A stretch of 64,000 bases of DNA from Bdellovibrio bacteriovorus str. Tiberius (GTDB taxonomy: Bacteria > Bdellovibrionota > Bdellovibrionia > Bdellovibrionales > Bdellovibrionaceae). This document shows positions 43,149-52,182 of the stretch, in pieces. Each line of letters starts with the position of its first letter. The first letter of the stretch is position 1. The stretch spans positions 558,001-622,000 of the forward strand of contig NC_019567.1 of NCBI RefSeq assembly GCF_000317895.1. The letters are read 5' to 3'. The notes under the pieces are model-generated. The model had not been told where the DNA came from. It worked only from the letters and a program-made list of their open reading frames with translations, and made no database searches. Made by a program: the position numbers and the translations under genes.

Positions 43149-44574
43149 GCTCGGGGACATCTATATGACCTGGCCTGTTTTGCAGGGCCTGCGTCGTACT
43201 TATCCCACGGCAGAGATTCATATTCTGACTCGTCCGCGCTTTGAAAGCGCCCTTGAAGGGTTGCAGGCGGTGGATCGTCATTGGTCATTGCCTTCAAGTC
43301 AGATTCTGACGCCGCTGATTCAGACGGAACCGGATCTGGAAGCGTCTTTGAGTCATATGGACGAATTTGTGACGACTTTGAAGTCCGAACAATTCGACCG
43401 CATCATTAATTTTACGTTTTCCCCATTTTCAAGCTATCTGACTCATGCTTTGTCAGAGCCAAACACGGTGGTGAGCGGTTACACCCGTAACGCCGACGGC
43501 AGTTTGTGTTTTGCTGATGACGTCAGTGCCTATTTCTATGCCCAAGTGGGACTTGATAAGCCCAACCGCGTTCACGTGGCGGACATTCTGGCATCCATGG
43601 TCGATGTACAGTACACCGAAGAGGACTGGGGCATTTCCACGTATCAGGAAGCTTCAGTGACTTTGCCTGAACGATACATGGTTTTGCATGTCGGTGCCAG
43701 CGATCCACAGAAGGCTTTAAGCCCCGATGCATGGGTGCGCGCCTTGAAGGTGACTTCGCAAAGATATGCGCATCTTCCAGTGGTGCTGATCGGTTCAGCT
43801 GCCGAAGCGCCATTGGCGCTGCAGATTGAAACCCAGGTGCCGGATATGACTTTTGTGAATCTGGCGGGCCGCACGCAGGTGTCCGAACTGCCAGCGATCA
43901 TCAAGAAAGCTGAAGTGCTGGTGGGTTGCGACAGTGCGCCTGTTCATATTGCCTCTTTGACGGACACACCGACTTTGAACGTCAGTGTGGGCCCCGTGAA
44001 TTTCTGGGAGACGGGCCCGAAAGCAAGTCTGTCCTTTATCTATCGCCGCGAAAGTGAATCCGAAGTGGTGGCCGAGGACCTGGGTGCGGTGCTGGGGGAT
44101 CTTTTGGATGGTGAGGTCCGCGAAGGACTGATCGTTAGAACGGGCGGCCTTGTGAGCTATGCTCGCGAAGAGGCGCCTTCAGAAGCCTTCCAGTGGCAGT
44201 TAGTGGAGGCTCTTTATATGGGCGGCAGTTTCCCGGTGGCCGACCGCATGGAGATCCTGCAAGGGGCCATGAAACTGAATGATATCAATACTTTTGCGAT
44301 GGAACAGCTGGCGTTGATTCCAGAGCTGGGGGTGGCCAAGGTCGCTCCTTTCCTGGATAGCGCCGAAGAAGTTATCAACAACATTAGCCGAATGGTTCCG
44401 GAATTGAGTCCTCTAGTAAGCTGGTATCAAGCGGAAAGAATCCGCATTGCACCCGGCTCGCTCGAGGAAATCCGTACCGCAACATTGAATGTGCATGAGC
44501 GATTCAAACGCTACCTTCATGTATACATTCCACATGAGGCACTCAAGGAAGAGGCAGGCAATGGAGCGGTTTAA
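43120..44574 (+). CDS. GT9 (heptosyltransferase-like) glycosyltransferase
   Basis: 484 residues, paralogous to the GT9 protein just upstream. It has MKILILQLARLGDIYMTWPVLQGLRRTYP at the N-terminus, LHVGASDPQKALSPDAW, the VNLAGRTQVSELPAIIKKAE region and the donor site VGCDSAPVHIASLTDTPTLNV, all typical of GT9. The C-terminal 130 residues are helical. Two adjacent diverged GT9 enzymes suggest sequential transfer of two sugars. The gene overlaps the next ORF by 14 bp. Confidence 0.8.
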   Translation: MKILILQLARLGDIYMTWPVLQGLRRTYPTAEIHILTRPRFESALEGLQAVDRHWSLPSSQILTPLIQTEPDLEASLSHMDEFVTTLKSEQFDRIINFTFSPFSSYLTHALSEPNTVVSGYTRNADGSLCFADDVSAYFYAQVGLDKPNRVHVADILASMVDVQYTEEDWGISTYQEASVTLPERYMVLHVGASDPQKALSPDAWVRALKVTSQRYAHLPVVLIGSAAEAPLALQIETQVPDMTFVNLAGRTQVSELPAIIKKAEVLVGCDSAPVHIASLTDTPTLNVSVGPVNFWETGPKASLSFIYRRESESEVVAEDLGAVLGDLLDGEVREGLIVRTGGLVSYAREEAPSEAFQWQLVEALYMGGSFPVADRMEILQGAMKLNDINTFAMEQLALIPELGVAKVAPFLDSAEEVINNISRMVPELSPLVSWYQAERIRIAPGSLEEIRTATLNVHERFKRYLHVYIPHEALKEEAGNGAV

Positions 44575-45244
44575 AGTCAGCGGAGACGATCTTCGCAATT
44601 TCTATAACGAGAATATTCCTTTGGCGCGCGTGTTCAGTGATATTGAATCGGACCTGCGCCATACCAACCAGGTTGTTTGCCGTTATATCGTCAACGGTCT
44701 GGAAGTGGCTGAAGCCGATGAGGCGCGTTTTTCAACAGTGACGCTGGAGCAGATTGAAACCTTGGAGTATCTGACTGAAAACAGCCGTGATCTGACGGGC
44801 ATTGTTTTGCGCGGCTGGATTGAGGCGATGCCGGAATTGATTCAACAAAATGAAAACCTGGCCAAGCGCATGCGTGCTCAGGGCCTGAGCGGTCTTTTAA
44901 AATCCATTCACGATCTGGTTCACAATTGTGAGTTCCTGATCGACAGTGCGATGACGATCAAAGAAACCATGGGTGATCAGTTCTTTGGCGCCACGCCACT
45001 GGACTGGGATAAAACCGAAGCTGAAAGCAAAAGAACAGTTCTTGAGGCCTTGCGCGCTCTGGAAAATAAGGATTTTGTTCTTTTAGCGGATGTCCTGGAG
45101 TATGATTTAAACAATGTTCTTCAGATGTGGCTGGACCACCTGAAGGTGTTGGAGAAATCACTTAATGGCGAATACACAGGAAATCAGTTCGATTCCGAAC
45201 AAGCTCGATCCCATTCTATGGGTCGGAAACGTATCGCCAATTAG
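44561..45244 (+). CDS. Helical protein of unknown function
   Basis: 227 residues from the ATG at 44561, with AAGGAAGAGG just upstream. The protein is all-helical, without signal peptide or transmembrane segment. Conserved-looking stretches include SGDDLRNFYNENIPLARVF, TLEQIETLEYLTENSRD and VLLADVLEYDLNNVLQMW. I do not recognise a family. It overlaps the preceding GT9 gene by 14 bp and the following kinase gene by 80 bp, so it is embedded in the same operon, between glycosyltransferases and a two-component system. Confidence 0.6.
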   Translation: MERFKVSGDDLRNFYNENIPLARVFSDIESDLRHTNQVVCRYIVNGLEVAEADEARFSTVTLEQIETLEYLTENSRDLTGIVLRGWIEAMPELIQQNENLAKRMRAQGLSGLLKSIHDLVHNCEFLIDSAMTIKETMGDQFFGATPLDWDKTEAESKRTVLEALRALENKDFVLLADVLEYDLNNVLQMWLDHLKVLEKSLNGEYTGNQFDSEQARSHSMGRKRIAN

Positions 45245-47201
45245 ACTTCCCCACTTTTTCCCGTTTCAAAAGCGGGAAGTGGAGATCATTTTCAGGGCCT
45301 CTATTGCTGAGGCCCTTTTGCTTTTGCAGAGTCAGCGTTTTTCCTCGATCTTAGTCCAGGAAGTCGGCAACTCTGATGCGTTGGAATTTTTGTACCAAGC
45401 CCGCCTGTTGCAGCCGATGGCTCCGCGTATTTTGATCGCAGAAGAACTTAACGAACAAGAGGTCCGCGAGGGCATCAACAAAGCCCAGGTGTACCGCTTC
45501 ATGCGCTGGCCTTTGACGGAGCATGAGATCTGGGAACAGCTCGAAAACGCTTTGCAAAAGCACGCGATGTTTTTATCTCGCTCTTTGCTGCTGAAAGAAT
45601 CTTCCCACCAGAACAAACAGCTGGAAGCCCTGACCCATTCCCTGGAGGGCATGGTTGAAGAGCGCACCCAGTACATTGAAATGTCCCACCATGAGGAAAG
45701 CGAAAAGTTGACCCGGGAACGCCAGTTGATTCGTTTCATCAAGGATCTTGCGACGCAGACGTCATTTGAAGACATCCTGGCGATCCTGCGCAAGGAACTT
45801 CGCAAGTTCCACAAGATGGGAGATCCGATCTTGGCCTTCCGCTTGGGTGGATCAAAAACCTTCTTCTTAAGTTTTCAGTCCGGGCATTTCACTCAGACCG
45901 AATCCACCAGCTATTTTGAATTTCCCAAGACAGCGCAAGTGCCCAGTGCGGAGCTGATTCGCTCGTTTGCCAATCACTTTGGCCGTCCGTTTGTTAAAGC
46001 GTATGTTGTGCCTTTTGAACTGCGTATGACCAGTCACCTGACCAGCGGTGAAGGCGAAGCGATTCTGTGTATTGAGAACTCGCTGAACGACAAAGAGATG
46101 GGGCCGTTCATGGATTTCATGAACGACCGGGTTCGTCCGTTAAGTATGGCTTTGGACCGTGTTCTGCTGGAAAACCAGCTTTCCAGTTTTTCGTATCGTT
46201 GGGAAAAGACCTTCGATGGTATGCGCGACCCTATTGCGATTGTGGACATCGACTACAACGTGGTTCGCGCCAATCGCAAATTCAGTGACCGCTTCATGCA
46301 CCACAAGTGTTATGAAAGCTTTGCTCATCGCAAAGCCACGTGTGAAGGGTGTCCGGTGCCGCAGGCTTTGAAGGAAGGCGCACCGGCCGCGGGCCAGATT
46401 CAGGTGGATGGGCGCATCTATCAGGTGCACAGCTATCCGGTGCTTTTGGATCAGGGCAGTCGTCCAACAAACGTTGTGAACCAGTATGTGGATATCACCC
46501 AGTCCCGCGAACTTTACCTGCGCATGCTGCAAAGTGAAAAAATGGGAGCCATTGGTTTGCTGGCCGGAAACATCGCCCATGAACTGAATAATCCATTGAC
46601 CGGTCTTCGCTCGTTGTCGCAGGTGCTGCTGCAGGAAGCCGAAGAGGGCAGCAATCTGCATTCAGATCTGGTCGAGATTGAAAAGGCCACAGCACGGTCT
46701 CAGCGCATTATTAAAAACCTGCTCGATTTTTCGAAAGGGGAAGACCAGCCTTCGGAATTCATCAGCGTGGATGAGGTCGTTGAGCGCACTTTGCCGATGT
46801 TGAAGTCGGCGTTGCGCACCCACCGCCTGGAGGTGGATTTACAAACTTTGGGCTCCACGGTTTATGTGGAGCCGCATTTGTTGCAGCAGGTGGTCTTTAA
46901 TCTGATAAACAATGCCTGTCAGGCCATGAAAGATCCGGGCCGCTTGAGCCTGCGCACTAGTTTGGTCAATGGATCTGTGGTGCTGGAGATTGAAGACACC
47001 GGGCCGGGCATTCCGGAAGACATCCGTCGACGCATCTTTGAACCCTTCTTTACGACAAAAAAAGAGGGACTTGGTACCGGTCTTGGGTTAAGTATGTCTA
47101 AGTCAGTCATTGAAAAATTCGGAGGCACCATCGAATTCCGAGACGTGGATCCCCACGGGACTTGTTTCACGATCGTGCTTCCGCAAAGGAATGCGCCTTG
47201 A
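45165..47201 (+). CDS. Cytoplasmic sensor histidine kinase with PAS domain
   Basis: 678 residues and no transmembrane helix. The N-terminal 120 residues look like a degenerate receiver (ILWVGNVSP, SSILVQEVGNS, MAPRILIAEE). A coiled coil near 145-185 and a GAF-like region follow, then PAS (FDGMRDPIAIVDIDYNVVRANRKF) with a CESFAHRKATCEGCP Cys cluster. HisKA has GNIAHELNNPLTGLRSLS, with HATPase NLINNACQAM, EDTGPGIP and GTGLGLSMSK. The NtrB-like H-box and the adjacent receiver gene form a pair. It overlaps its upstream neighbour by 80 bp; GGAG supports the ATG at 45165. Confidence 0.88.
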   Translation: MANTQEISSIPNKLDPILWVGNVSPIRLPHFFPFQKREVEIIFRASIAEALLLLQSQRFSSILVQEVGNSDALEFLYQARLLQPMAPRILIAEELNEQEVREGINKAQVYRFMRWPLTEHEIWEQLENALQKHAMFLSRSLLLKESSHQNKQLEALTHSLEGMVEERTQYIEMSHHEESEKLTRERQLIRFIKDLATQTSFEDILAILRKELRKFHKMGDPILAFRLGGSKTFFLSFQSGHFTQTESTSYFEFPKTAQVPSAELIRSFANHFGRPFVKAYVVPFELRMTSHLTSGEGEAILCIENSLNDKEMGPFMDFMNDRVRPLSMALDRVLLENQLSSFSYRWEKTFDGMRDPIAIVDIDYNVVRANRKFSDRFMHHKCYESFAHRKATCEGCPVPQALKEGAPAAGQIQVDGRIYQVHSYPVLLDQGSRPTNVVNQYVDITQSRELYLRMLQSEKMGAIGLLAGNIAHELNNPLTGLRSLSQVLLQEAEEGSNLHSDLVEIEKATARSQRIIKNLLDFSKGEDQPSEFISVDEVVERTLPMLKSALRTHRLEVDLQTLGSTVYVEPHLLQQVVFNLINNACQAMKDPGRLSLRTSLVNGSVVLEIEDTGPGIPEDIRRRIFEPFFTTKKEGLGTGLGLSMSKSVIEKFGGTIEFRDVDPHGTCFTIVLPQRNAP

Positions 47202-47545
47202 AGATTTTAATTGTTGATGATGAAGCTCTGGTCCGCCGCTCTTTGAGTCGTGCCTTGAAAGGCAAGGGTCATGACGTGCTGGAGGCCGGTGATGGCAATG
47301 AAGGCCTGCAACTGTGGCAGACTTCCAATCCGGATCTGGTGTTTTTGGATGTGCTGATGCCGGGTCGCACCGGTCCTGAAGTTTTGAAGGAAATGCGCGA
47401 TCAATCCAAAGCCAAAGTGATTCTGATGTCAGCGTTCGCTGGTGAACACAATATGGAAACCGCCCAGCAGATGGGTGCGAATCTTTTTGTGCCGAAGCCT
47501 TTTGAAGATATTTTTGCCGTTGTGAAAATGGCAGAGGATTTGTAG
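47198..47545 (+). CDS. Single-domain response regulator
   Basis: 115 residues from a TTG at 47198 that overlaps the kinase stop (TTGA). It is a receiver domain only: ILIVDDEALVRRSL has the acidic pair, the phospho-Asp is in LVFLDVLMPGRTGPEVL, the Thr/Ser switch in VILMSAFAGE, and the Lys in FVPKPFED. No output domain is attached, so it is a CheY-like or relay regulator and the probable partner of the kinase immediately upstream. Its effector is not encoded in the window. rsmD follows after 2 bp, which may extend the same transcript. Confidence 0.9.
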   Translation: MKILIVDDEALVRRSLSRALKGKGHDVLEAGDGNEGLQLWQTSNPDLVFLDVLMPGRTGPEVLKEMRDQSKAKVILMSAFAGEHNMETAQQMGANLFVPKPFEDIFAVVKMAEDL

Positions 47546-47547
47546 TC

Positions 47548-48147
47548 ATGAGAATTATTGCGGGGAAATATCGTGGACATCAGCTGGTGGCATTTGATGC
47601 CGACCACATCCGCCCCACAACGGATCGGGTGAAAGAAACCCTGTTCAATAAATTGCAGTTTGATATCGACGGCGCTCGCGTAGTGGACTTGTTCTGCGGC
47701 ACCGGCAATCTGGGCATTGAGGCTTTGTCGCGCGGGGCGGAGTTCTGCACTTTCGTTGAAAAGAACCCCAAGTCGCTGGTCATCACGCGCAAGAATTTTG
47801 AAAAACTGCGTGTGCCGGCTGCGGATTACAAGATCGTCAATATGGACGTGATCGCTTATTTGAAATCCTACGAGGGTGAACCGTTCAATATTATCTTTGC
47901 CGATCCGCCGTTCACTGAAAAGATGGCTCACTTCGTAATGGAAGCAGCCAGTACCAGTGCAGCCTTTGGCAAAACGACCCTGCTGGCGATTGAGTCCCAG
48001 GCCAAAGAACGCATGGAAGACCGTTACGGCTCTGTGATTCGTTACAGCAAAAAAGAATATGGCGATAAAATCCTAAGTATGTTCTGTCACGAAAGTGCCT
48101 TGGAACAGGATGAAGAACCGGCAGCCGAAGAGGAACACCATGAGTAA
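47548..48147 (+). CDS. rsmD: 16S rRNA (guanine-966-N2)-methyltransferase RsmD
   Basis: 199 residues. The family N-terminus MRIIAGKYRGHQL is present, followed by RPTTDRVKETLFNKL, the SAM site VVDLFCGTGNLGIEALSRGA and the catalytic FADPPF. RsmD methylates G966 of 16S rRNA during small-subunit assembly. The acidic C-terminal tail (EQDEEPAAEEEHHE) is unusual. The stop overlaps coaD by 8 bp; rsmD-coaD adjacency is common in bacteria, which supports both calls. Confidence 0.95.
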   Translation: MRIIAGKYRGHQLVAFDADHIRPTTDRVKETLFNKLQFDIDGARVVDLFCGTGNLGIEALSRGAEFCTFVEKNPKSLVITRKNFEKLRVPAADYKIVNMDVIAYLKSYEGEPFNIIFADPPFTEKMAHFVMEAASTSAAFGKTTLLAIESQAKERMEDRYGSVIRYSKKEYGDKILSMFCHESALEQDEEPAAEEEHHE

Positions 48148-48622
48148 AATTGCCGTTTACCCAGGAAGCTTTGACCCCATCACAATGGGGCATGTTGATA
48201 TTATCAACCGTATTTCCCCTTTGTATGAAGAAGTCATCGTGTTGGTTGCACAATCTTCACAGAAACAGAGCATGTTTTCTGTTGAAGAAAGAAAGACTTT
48301 GATCGAAAAATCCTTGTCCCATCTGAAAAACGTCAAAGTCGATATCTTTGGCGGTCTGACGGTGGAGTACATGAAAAAAGCCAAAGCCCAGGTGATCGTG
48401 CGGGGCTTGCGTGCGGTGTCGGATTTCGAGTACGAGATGACCATGGCGAACATGAATCGCAAGTTGGCGCCGGACTTTGAAACCCTTTTGGTCTTTGCCA
48501 GCCCCGAGTTCTATTATATTTCTTCGCGCGGGGTGAAAGAGGTGGCCATCAACGGTGGCGCCTTGAAAGGCCTGGTGCCGGACGTCGTGGTCGAAGCGAT
48601 GGAGAAAAAAATCAGAAAGTAA
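48140..48622 (+). CDS. coaD: Phosphopantetheine adenylyltransferase
   Basis: 160 residues from the ATG at 48140, the normal CoaD length. It catalyses the penultimate step of coenzyme A synthesis. The nucleotidyltransferase motif YPGSFDPITMGH has the T/HxGH-type His at its end. FGGLTVEYMKKAKAQVIVRGLRAVSDFEYE and the ISSRGVKE motif near the C-terminus complete the active site. It overlaps rsmD, as often seen. The aminotransferase gene follows after 10 bp. Confidence 0.96.
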   Translation: MSKIAVYPGSFDPITMGHVDIINRISPLYEEVIVLVAQSSQKQSMFSVEERKTLIEKSLSHLKNVKVDIFGGLTVEYMKKAKAQVIVRGLRAVSDFEYEMTMANMNRKLAPDFETLLVFASPEFYYISSRGVKEVAINGGALKGLVPDVVVEAMEKKIRK

Positions 48623-48632
48623 GGAGCGAATC

Positions 48633-49835
48633 TTGATTCAGCTTTCCAAACGAGCGCAAAATCTGAAGCCTTCTCCGACCCTGTTTCTGGTAGCAAAGGC
48701 CAAAGAGCTGGCTGCCCAGGGGCACGATGTGATCTCCCTGACCGTTGGAGAGCCGGATTGGCCCACTTTCAAGGGCGCTTCCGACGCTGGCATTGAGGCC
48801 ATCCAAAAAGGCATTACCAAGTACACTCCGGCCAATGGCACGGTGGAGCTTAGAAAATCCATTTCTGAAAAGTTGAAATCTGAACTGGGGTTTGAATATT
48901 CCCCGAAAGAAATCACCGTGGCTTCCGGTGCGAAGTACATCATCTTTTCAGTGCTGCAGATGATCTGCTCGCCAGGGGATGAGGTCGTGATTGCGACTCC
49001 GTACTGGGTCAGCTATCCCGCGATGGTGGAGCTGGCGGACGGTGTGCCTCACATCGTTGAATGCGGCGAAATGGAAAACTTCAAAATCACGCCTGAAAAA
49101 TTGGAAGCGGCGATCAATGCCAAAACCAAAGGCTTCTTGTTCTGTTCACCCAGCAACCCGACGGGTTTGCAGTACTCGGCGGATGAACTAAAAGCCCTGG
49201 CCGAAGTTCTGCGCAAACACCCGCAAGTGGTGATTATTTCTGACGACATTTACAACCGCCTGGTCTTTGATGGCAGCACGGTCGCTCCGCACATTCTAAC
49301 CGTCGCGCCGGATCTGAAGGATCGCACAGTGCTGGTGAATGGCGGATCCAAGGCCTATTCCATGACCGGCTGGCGCATTGGCTGGGCTTCGGGCCCAGAG
49401 CGCCTGATCACGGCAATGGCGGACTATCAAAGCCAAAGCACGGGTTCACCTTCCAGTATTTCCCAGCATGCGCTGCTTTCGGCGATTAAGACCTCGGAAG
49501 CGGATATCAAGGACGTGGTGGCTAAGCTTGTGGCCCGCAAGAATTCAGGTTTGAAAGAGCTTGAAACAGTGCCGGGTTTTAAAACCGCCGAACCGCAAGG
49601 GGCTTTCTATTTCTGGGTCGACATCCGTGCACATCTCGGGAAGTCCTATCAAGACCGCGTGATCAGAACCTCAAAAGATTTCTGTGATGTGCTGCTGGAA
49701 AAATTCTTTGTGGCGACCGTGCCTGGGGCTGAATGCGGAACCGAAGGGTTCATGCGTTTAAGCTTTGCGGTTTCAGAAGAGACCATGAAGCGGGGGGTAG
49801 CCCGCATGAAGGATCTTGTCAGTCAGCTTGTGTAA
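48633..49835 (+). CDS. Aspartate/aromatic aminotransferase, PLP class I
   Basis: 400 residues from a TTG at 48633 with AAGGAG upstream. It is a cytoplasmic PLP enzyme of the aspartate aminotransferase Ib subgroup. SLTVGEPDWPTF, YTPANGTVELRKSI, CSPSNPTG and IISDDIYNRLVFD are all present, with the PLP Lys in NGGSKAYSMTGWRIGW and FMRLSFAVSEE with the carboxylate-binding Arg near the C-terminus. It probably transaminates aspartate or prephenate. It is the end of the operon; a strong terminator follows 6 bp after the stop. Confidence 0.92.
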   Translation: MIQLSKRAQNLKPSPTLFLVAKAKELAAQGHDVISLTVGEPDWPTFKGASDAGIEAIQKGITKYTPANGTVELRKSISEKLKSELGFEYSPKEITVASGAKYIIFSVLQMICSPGDEVVIATPYWVSYPAMVELADGVPHIVECGEMENFKITPEKLEAAINAKTKGFLFCSPSNPTGLQYSADELKALAEVLRKHPQVVIISDDIYNRLVFDGSTVAPHILTVAPDLKDRTVLVNGGSKAYSMTGWRIGWASGPERLITAMADYQSQSTGSPSSISQHALLSAIKTSEADIKDVVAKLVARKNSGLKELETVPGFKTAEPQGAFYFWVDIRAHLGKSYQDRVIRTSKDFCDVLLEKFFVATVPGAECGTEGFMRLSFAVSEETMKRGVARMKDLVSQLV

Positions 49836-49841
49836 AAAAGC

Positions 49842-49875
49842 AAAAGGCCTTGATCACTCAAGGCCTTTTTTATTT
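49842..49875 (+). terminator. Rho-independent terminator
   Basis: AAAAGGCCTTGA (49842-49853) pairs perfectly with TCAAGGCCTTTT (49858-49869) around TCAC, followed by more T. It works in both directions for the convergent aminotransferase and vWA lipoprotein genes. Confidence 0.92.
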
Positions 49876-49891
49876 TCATTTATTATTCCGG

Positions 49892-51112
49892 TTAGAACAG
49901 ATTTCTGAAGAAGCTCAGCATTCGGCTGAAGAAGCCTTCTTCTTTCAGCGGGGTCACTTTGCCGCCGACAGAGCTTGGGCTGCGGCTGTCATCGGCACAC
50001 TGGTAAGTAATGTCGACAGTGCGGCCTGCTGGAACGGCTGTGCTAAAGACGATGCTTTGGCCTTCCACGCGGGATTCAACCGTCCCAATGCTTGGTGTGA
50101 TGGTCACGTTCACCGTACCTACCGGAGTACACTCTAAAGGCACAGAGCTTAAAGAGTCTTTGATCTTATCAATGAACAAATTCAAGTTCATGGAATAGTC
50201 GCTGTCACAGATACTGCCGACGCCACCACCAGTCAGCTGAGACAGTTCCGCGTACTTAAAGCCGTAATGGCTTTTTGCGCCGCCAGCGTCCTGGGACGCC
50301 TTACAGGAAGAATCACCCGGCTTTACGATGATGGAATTCACCGTGAAACGTTGAGTAGCCCCGAAAGTAGAGCGAACATAGTCGACAAACACTTGTGGCT
50401 TGTCTTCGTTTTCAAGGGCTTTCAATTCACCCGCATAAACCTGCTGGGAAGCATCGCCACCGATGCTGCGCTCGTCTTCGTCAGAGATAATGATATAAGC
50501 GATACCGGCATCCGCACGATAGCAGCCGTTGTTGGGATTGTAGTGATAGTCACCGTTATAAACGTGGTGATAAGCGGCTTTGATCGCGCGCTCGTCATCC
50601 GAGTTTTTATAGCCGGCACCAATATATTCAATAGTGTGGGCGAATACGGCACTCAGATCCACGTTGCTGGATTTTTTAAGCACCATGCCCAGGGAAGTGG
50701 AGGCGGTGGCGTTTTTCTGCCAGTAGATGGAAGCACCCCAGGCATTTGTGGTGTCAGTCACCGGAAGGGCGCGGGTGACGGTGGCACACATCTGCCAGTC
50801 GATATTGGAGTTTTGCAGCTTAGTGATAAAAGATGAAAGGTTCGCCGCCAGTTTGCGGTTGTCCGGAAGCATGGAGTTGGAGTCGTCGATCACCAGAATG
50901 ATATCAAGCTTGTTGTCAGAGGCTTGAACGGTGTTGTTGTAGTGAACATCGCGAAGAGTGGTTCCTGGAGTTGGAACCGGATCGGGAGTTTTTCCATCCG
51001 TACCGACATCGTCGTTGGAAGGGGCAGAAAATTTTACAGGTCCACAGGCACTCAAAGCCAACACCAGCAACACAGAGGCCCAACGCACCCCTTGCCATTT
51101 TTTCAACGACAT
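49892..51112 (-). CDS. von Willebrand factor A-domain lipoprotein
   Basis: 406 residues from the ATG at 51112, chosen for AAGGGGAG upstream and the lipoprotein signal ending LALSACG. A Pro-rich linker leads to a vWA domain: the MIDAS motif DIILVIDDSNSM has the DxSxS metal site. SFITKLQNSNIDWQMCATVTR and YIIISDEDERSIGG follow. The C-terminal 90 residues are beta-rich and end in an amphipathic FFSRMLSFFRNLF. It is probably an outer-membrane-anchored adhesion or scaffold protein facing the periplasm or the surface. A sigma-70-like promoter and three palindromic boxes lie upstream. Confidence 0.8.
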   Translation of the reverse strand: MSLKKWQGVRWASVLLVLALSACGPVKFSAPSNDDVGTDGKTPDPVPTPGTTLRDVHYNNTVQASDNKLDIILVIDDSNSMLPDNRKLAANLSSFITKLQNSNIDWQMCATVTRALPVTDTTNAWGASIYWQKNATASTSLGMVLKKSSNVDLSAVFAHTIEYIGAGYKNSDDERAIKAAYHHVYNGDYHYNPNNGCYRADAGIAYIIISDEDERSIGGDASQQVYAGELKALENEDKPQVFVDYVRSTFGATQRFTVNSIIVKPGDSSCKASQDAGGAKSHYGFKYAELSQLTGGGVGSICDSDYSMNLNLFIDKIKDSLSSVPLECTPVGTVNVTITPSIGTVESRVEGQSIVFSTAVPAGRTVDITYQCADDSRSPSSVGGKVTPLKEEGFFSRMLSFFRNLF

Positions 51113-51134
51113 AATCCACACTCCCCTTTGTTGC

Positions 51135-51163
51135 ATAATAACACACTGATTTTTGTGTCCCAA
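51135..51163 (-). promoter_or_regulatory. Sigma-70-like promoter of the vWA lipoprotein
   Basis: On the minus strand TTGGGA (51158-51163), exactly 17 nt, then TATTAT (51135-51140). Compared with TTGACA/TATAAT the matches are 4/6 and 5/6. The first palindromic box begins 10 bp upstream of the -35, a usual place for an activator site. Confidence 0.45.
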
Positions 51164-51172
51164 AGCGAGTTA

Positions 51173-51235
51173 GGGTCTAGGTCCTGCTTTGATACATTTA
51201 GGACTTTGGTCTCATTGTGAGACGGACCTTAGCCA
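51173..51235. promoter_or_regulatory. Palindromic boxes between vWA lipoprotein and DUF2802 genes
   Basis: GGGTCTAGGTCC (51173), GGACTTTGGTCT (51201) and GGACCTTAGCCA (51224), starts 28 and 23 bp apart, belong to the same family as the boxes upstream of both flagellins. They sit in a divergent intergenic region and could serve either gene. Confidence 0.55.
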
Positions 51236-51273
51236 GTCTAAAATAAATAACAGAATAGCCGGGGAGGCCATGG

Positions 51274-52182
51274 GTGAGCTTTTGGGTCTTGCTTCAAGTA
51301 CTTGTGAATTTGATTTTGTTGGCGGGCGTTGTGGGTTTGTGGGTGCGCTTGAACCGACCTCCTAAAGACGATCCAAGACTGAGCAAAGGTTTGCAGTTGC
51401 TGCAATCCAAGATCGCCGTTTTGGAAGACCTTTCCGACCGCACGGAAACTCAAGTCAACCAGCTGACCGCGCTGCTGGAACAAAAAGTAAAAGACATTCA
51501 GGCCAAGATTCAGGCTGCCGACAAACAAATCGGCAAGATCGACCAGAACATGCAAAAGAGCATGGAAGTGGCCAAGATCTTCCAGGATCGTATTCCTCAC
51601 ACGGAAATCATTGAACGCCAGAACACAGTTAAATACGTAAAGGCCGCGCGCATGGCCCATCAGGGTTCCAGCGTGGATGAAATCGCCCGTGAAGTGGACT
51701 TGTCCCGCGGTGAAATTGAATTCATCGCCAAAGTGAATCGCGATCAGTTGATGTTCTGTGAAGACAGTCTGCCAGAATGGGCAAACGAAGAGATCGAAGA
51801 ATCCGCTCAATCCGACTTGAGCGACGTGGACAACATCAGCTTCATGACTCCGCTGCAAAGAGAAATCCCGATTGAAATCAGCACCGCTTTCGAGGTTCCA
51901 AAAACCGACCAGGAAGCTTTGAAAAAATTGGGTGATGCCTTTAAAGCCGCCTGCAATGAAGTGAAGGCTGAAGAAGCCGCCGCTCAGCAGACCGCAAACA
52001 ACGTATCTGCTTTGTTCAACGTGACCCAGAATATCGCGCAAAATTTCCTAAGCGAGAAGCCGACGCCGGCTGCGCCAACCGCGGCCCAGGTGGAAAAGAA
52101 AAGACCGGTCCTGCACATCGGCGAGCCAGAGATCCGTCCGGTTCAGTTCCGTCGTATTGATCTGGCGAAGGACTTGGACTAA
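51274..52182 (+). CDS. DUF2802-like membrane-anchored coiled-coil protein
   Basis: 302 residues from a GTG at 51274 with GGGGAGG upstream. One N-terminal transmembrane helix (about 3-23) is followed by a coiled coil (about 35-110). A DUF2802-like helical domain follows (VKYVKAARMAHQGSSVDEIAREVDLSRGEIEFI). DUF2802 proteins occur in flagellar clusters of other proteobacteria. A TAAA-N15-GCCGGGGA sequence at 51239-51265 resembles a FliA promoter but would overlap the ribosome site. The Ala-rich C-terminus is probably disordered. It ends directly at the next gene. Confidence 0.55.
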   Translation: MSFWVLLQVLVNLILLAGVVGLWVRLNRPPKDDPRLSKGLQLLQSKIAVLEDLSDRTETQVNQLTALLEQKVKDIQAKIQAADKQIGKIDQNMQKSMEVAKIFQDRIPHTEIIERQNTVKYVKAARMAHQGSSVDEIAREVDLSRGEIEFIAKVNRDQLMFCEDSLPEWANEEIEESAQSDLSDVDNISFMTPLQREIPIEISTAFEVPKTDQEALKKLGDAFKAACNEVKAEEAAAQQTANNVSALFNVTQNIAQNFLSEKPTPAAPTAAQVEKKRPVLHIGEPEIRPVQFRRIDLAKDLD

